64,000 nt of DNA from Pectobacterium zantedeschiae (GTDB lineage Bacteria > Pseudomonadota > Gammaproteobacteria > Enterobacterales > Enterobacteriaceae), in contig NZ_NWTM01000001.1 of the NCBI RefSeq assembly GCF_004137795.1, forward strand, positions 248,001 to 312,000, given 5' to 3'. Below are positions 61,693 to 64,000 of this stretch, piece after piece. The notes beneath the pieces were generated by a model. That model made no database searches, had not been told where the DNA came from, and was given only the letters and a program-made list of their open reading frames with translations. The first letter of the stretch is position 1. Each line of letters starts with the position of its first letter. The position numbers were made by a program, and so were the translations under genes.

Positions 61693-62238
61693 ATGACAAC
61701 GACGCACCACTATCAGCAACTGATTGATATTTTTAATGATTGCTTTGGCGATGAATACAATACCCGGCTGGTAAAAGGCGACGATGAGCCTATCTATCTG
61801 CCGGCAGATGATGAGATTCCGTATCATCGGATTGTGTTTGCCCACGGTTTTTATGCCAGCGCACTGCATGAGATTTCTCACTGGTGCATTGCCGGCGCAC
61901 AGCGGCGTTTGCAGGTCGATTTTGGTTACTGGTATTGCCCTGATGGCCGCGATGCCTCGACGCAAAGCCAGTTCGAGGTAGTGGAAATTAAACCTCAGGC
62001 CTTCGACTGGTTATTCTGCGTTGCGGCGGGTTTTCCGTTTAACGTTAGCTGCGACAACCTGAACGGCGACTGCGAGCCGGACCGAATTGATTTCCAACGA
62101 CGTGTGCATGCGCAAGTGATGCAGTATCTGGAAGAGGGGATTCCCGCGCGCCCGGCAAGCTTTATTCGTGCATTACAATCGTTTTACAATACGCCACCGC
62201 TGACGGCGGCGAGCTTCCCGTATCCAGCCGATCTGTGA
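61693..62238 (+). CDS. epmC: EF-P post-translational modification enzyme EpmC (hydroxylase)
   Basis: The ~181-residue product (YfcM) hydroxylates the beta-lysylated lysine of elongation factor P in the EpmABC pathway. The start MTTTHHYQQLIDIFNDCFGDEYNTRLVKGDDEPIYLPADD at 61693 matches the E. coli N-terminus; upstream in-frame ATGs at 61675 and earlier are possible. 'FYASALHEISHWCIAGAQRR' contains the conserved HExxHW iron-binding motif. A 14-bp duplication (TTTTATGATAACAA) lies in the leader. Confidence 0.92.
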   Translation: MTTTHHYQQLIDIFNDCFGDEYNTRLVKGDDEPIYLPADDEIPYHRIVFAHGFYASALHEISHWCIAGAQRRLQVDFGYWYCPDGRDASTQSQFEVVEIKPQAFDWLFCVAAGFPFNVSCDNLNGDCEPDRIDFQRRVHAQVMQYLEEGIPARPASFIRALQSFYNTPPLTAASFPYPADL

Positions 62239-62271
62239 TGAACGGGAACAGTAAAAACTTGAGGATAAGAA

Positions 62272-62556
62272 ATGATCGCAGAATTTGAAACGCGCATTCT
62301 GGCGCTGATTGATGACATGGTAGAGCATGCCAGCGACGACGAACTGTTTGCTGGCGGCTATTTGCGCGGTCATCTGACAGTGTCAGTCGCAGAAGCGGAA
62401 GATAACGGGGAACACACGCTTGAAGCACTGCATGTGCGCGTTAGCGACAGCATTAATAATGCCATCAAAAACGGTGAACTGTCACCGCCAGATCAGGTAC
62501 TGGTTAACGGGATGTGGGAACGTCTGTTCCAGCAGGCACAAAACAGTACGCATTGA
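62272..62556 (+). CDS. yfcL: YfcL family protein
   Basis: The 94-residue conserved enteric protein of unknown function, [43 protein letters not shown] and a helical C-terminus. The position after epmC is as in E. coli. It has an AGGAT-like binding site and ends the operon. Confidence 0.92.
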   Translation: MIAEFETRILALIDDMVEHASDDELFAGGYLRGHLTVSVAEAEDNGEHTLEALHVRVSDSINNAIKNGELSPPDQVLVNGMWERLFQQAQNSTH

Positions 62557-62624
62557 TTTTCATGTACGCCTATCGTTAATCCGCCAGTGCTGGCTTAGTC
62601 GAGCCAGCACCTCTTCTTCCCCGA

Positions 62625-64000
62625 TTAATCCTGTGTCACGGGTTTGCCTTTAAGCAGTTTCCTTATCCAGAAGCGATTTGGGTTTAGCGCGGCTAGCGTG
62701 TCACGATCCAGCGGCAGTGGTTCTCTATACATCTGCGAAGCCAAAATTTCCGCTGCGAGTGGGGCAGAGCAGAGTCCGCGTGAGCCTAATGCACCGATAA
62801 TAAACAGATCCTGCCAATAAGGTGCGTTCGGCACGGTGTCGGCGCGGTGCTGGGGATGCAGCCTATCTTCATACTCTGTCAGCGTTTGCTCATAGTCCGG
62901 CACAGAGCCCAATAGCGGTAAATGATCGCGCAGTGCGCAGCGGACACCCTGACGTGCCTGTCCATCGCTGACATCAATGGTTTTGGCCCAGTCAGCATTC
63001 GGCAAACAATTCAGCAGCCGTTGGCGGTTCTCCTGTTGTTCTTCTTCCCGATAATCGCACTGTGTTTCGCCTCGTAGGTAGCTTGCCCCGATGCAGTGCG
63101 TTTTATGCTGCGGGCTCACTGGCGTCAGGTAGCCGTCGTAGCATAACACCTGCTTCAACTGCCCCAATACAGGGTTAGTCGGAATGTGGCTGACCTGCCC
63201 GCGCACGGCGTAGCCGGGTAAATGACAGGTTTGTGTCCAGTCGGTAATGTGGTGACCATTTGCCAGCACCACCACTGCGTGATTTACCGGTTGGCCCGTG
63301 CTTAAGCTGAGCGCCCAGCCGCTATCGGTTTTTTCCAACGCAGAAACGGTAGTATCCATCTGTACTGACAGGCCGTTTTGCTGCGCCAGTTTCAGTGCTG
63401 CGGCTGTCAGTTCTGCCGGACACAGCCAGCCGCCGTCGGGGTAGGTAATACCGTTTACGCCGGGATTTAGGCCGCTTTGTTTTTCCAGTTGCTGGGCATC
63501 CGCGCTAACGACCAATTCTTCCGGCCATTCTCCTTGCAGAATCTGTTCGATTTTACGCGCGCTTTTTTCATCCCAAGCGAGCTGGCTTACGCCACACCAC
63601 TGGTGTTCAAATTCCAGACCTTGCTGTGCCAGTGCCGTGTAGCTACGGTGGGCGAAGTTAAAGGCGAGTGAGAAAAAGCGGGACACGGCATCGTGTCGGT
63701 TATTCAGCAGGGGATACAGCGCGCCCTGACGATTGCCAGATGCGCCAGTGGCTGGCTGTGACTCAGCGCAGTAGAGCGTGACGTTTGCGCCGCGCCGTTG
63801 CAGAGCCAGCGCAGTAAGCACGCTGGCGATGCCGCCGCCAATAATAGCGATGTCATCAGTCGTGCTGGCTGCGGGGCGCGCATACCACGGTGTCGGCGAA
63901 GTGACGGGAAGTGTATCAGGAAGGATACCGCTCAGCATTTCCCGCTTCTGCCCGAATCCTTTGACTTTACTAACGTGAAAACCCGCCTGTTGTAGACCGC
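62625..64000 (-). CDS. mnmC: MnmC bifunctional tRNA-modification protein, FAD oxidoreductase part (partial)
   Basis: About 458 residues are visible and the reading frame continues through the right edge (no stop upstream of 63938, where an internal Met lies), so the N-terminal methyltransferase domain is mostly outside. '[22 protein letters not shown]' is the linker, then the FAD motif '[30 protein letters not shown]' and '[15 protein letters not shown]'. MnmC converts cmnm5(s2)U to mnm5(s2)U in the tRNA wobble position. The right end of the window cuts the gene. Confidence 0.95.
   Translation of the reverse strand, partial: GLQQAGFHVSKVKGFGQKREMLSGILPDTLPVTSPTPWYARPAASTTDDIAIIGGGIASVLTALALQRRGANVTLYCAESQPATGASGNRQGALYPLLNNRHDAVSRFFSLAFNFAHRSYTALAQQGLEFEHQWCGVSQLAWDEKSARKIEQILQGEWPEELVVSADAQQLEKQSGLNPGVNGITYPDGGWLCPAELTAAALKLAQQNGLSVQMDTTVSALEKTDSGWALSLSTGQPVNHAVVVLANGHHITDWTQTCHLPGYAVRGQVSHIPTNPVLGQLKQVLCYDGYLTPVSPQHKTHCIGASYLRGETQCDYREEEQQENRQRLLNCLPNADWAKTIDVSDGQARQGVRCALRDHLPLLGSVPDYEQTLTEYEDRLHPQHRADTVPNAPYWQDLFIIGALGSRGLCSAPLAAEILASQMYREPLPLDRDTLAALNPNRFWIRKLLKGKPVTQD

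Overview
The window is chromosomal DNA from a soft-rot enterobacterium, most likely Pectobacterium. The evidence is the enteric gene order on the right (sixA, fadJ, fadI, yfcZ, fadL, mlaA, yfdC, argW; smrB, prmB, aroC, mepA, yfcA, epmC, yfcL, mnmC), a Nep1-like necrosis-inducing protein, and a palindromic repeat I associate with Pectobacterium/Dickeya genomes. The genus is inferred.

Layout. 1-9250 is a loosely organised flank: the 3' end of an RNA helicase gene (probably dbpA), an RBBP9-type hydrolase, several small unknowns, the necrosis toxin gene nip, a divergent MFS transporter/Lrp-type regulator pair, three AT-rich genes for exported proteins (two of them paralogues) and a GNAT acetyltransferase. 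About 9255-33767 is an integrative element in the 3' end of tRNA-Arg(CCU) (argW). 33826-64000 is core chromosome with four insertions relative to the E. coli order: a phospholipase-like toxin gene, mqo, a MetNIQ-like ABC operon with an M20 amidohydrolase (between yfcZ and fadI), and a Csu-type chaperone-usher pilus operon (between fadJ and sixA).

The element has a P4-like replication/integration chassis: P4-type integrase, four AlpA-like or excisionase-like regulators, an ORF6N protein, a primase-helicase with zinc ribbon, Toprim and DUF927-type regions, and an SSB. Two iteron clusters 16 kb apart have the same inverted-arm layout around a 43-nt AT-rich spacer, recalling ori/crr of P4. It carries three large virion ejection (polyvalent) proteins but no recognisable capsid, portal or terminase gene, so it looks like a satellite or a reduced prophage.

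The main discovery candidate is a four-gene operon at 21406-24390, sitting between a shortened KilA-N gene and decayed phage genes. It encodes a small protein with an MGSSGSG amino terminus, a PfkB-kinase/nucleoside deoxyribosyltransferase fusion, a QueC-like enzyme with intact PP-loop and zinc site, and an OGG-like HhH glycosylase. The genes are spaced by 2 nt or overlap by 4 nt. This is the enzyme vocabulary of the QueC-containing immune systems (type IV CBASS, Qat), but without a recognisable CD-NTase, ATPase or TatD nuclease. I propose an uncharacterised nucleobase-based defence or protein-modification system.

On the right, housekeeping operons are ordinary. fadL and fadIJ carry FadR-like operators, prmB-aroC-mepA-yfcA-epmC-yfcL run co-directionally, and mnmC leaves the window at the right edge.
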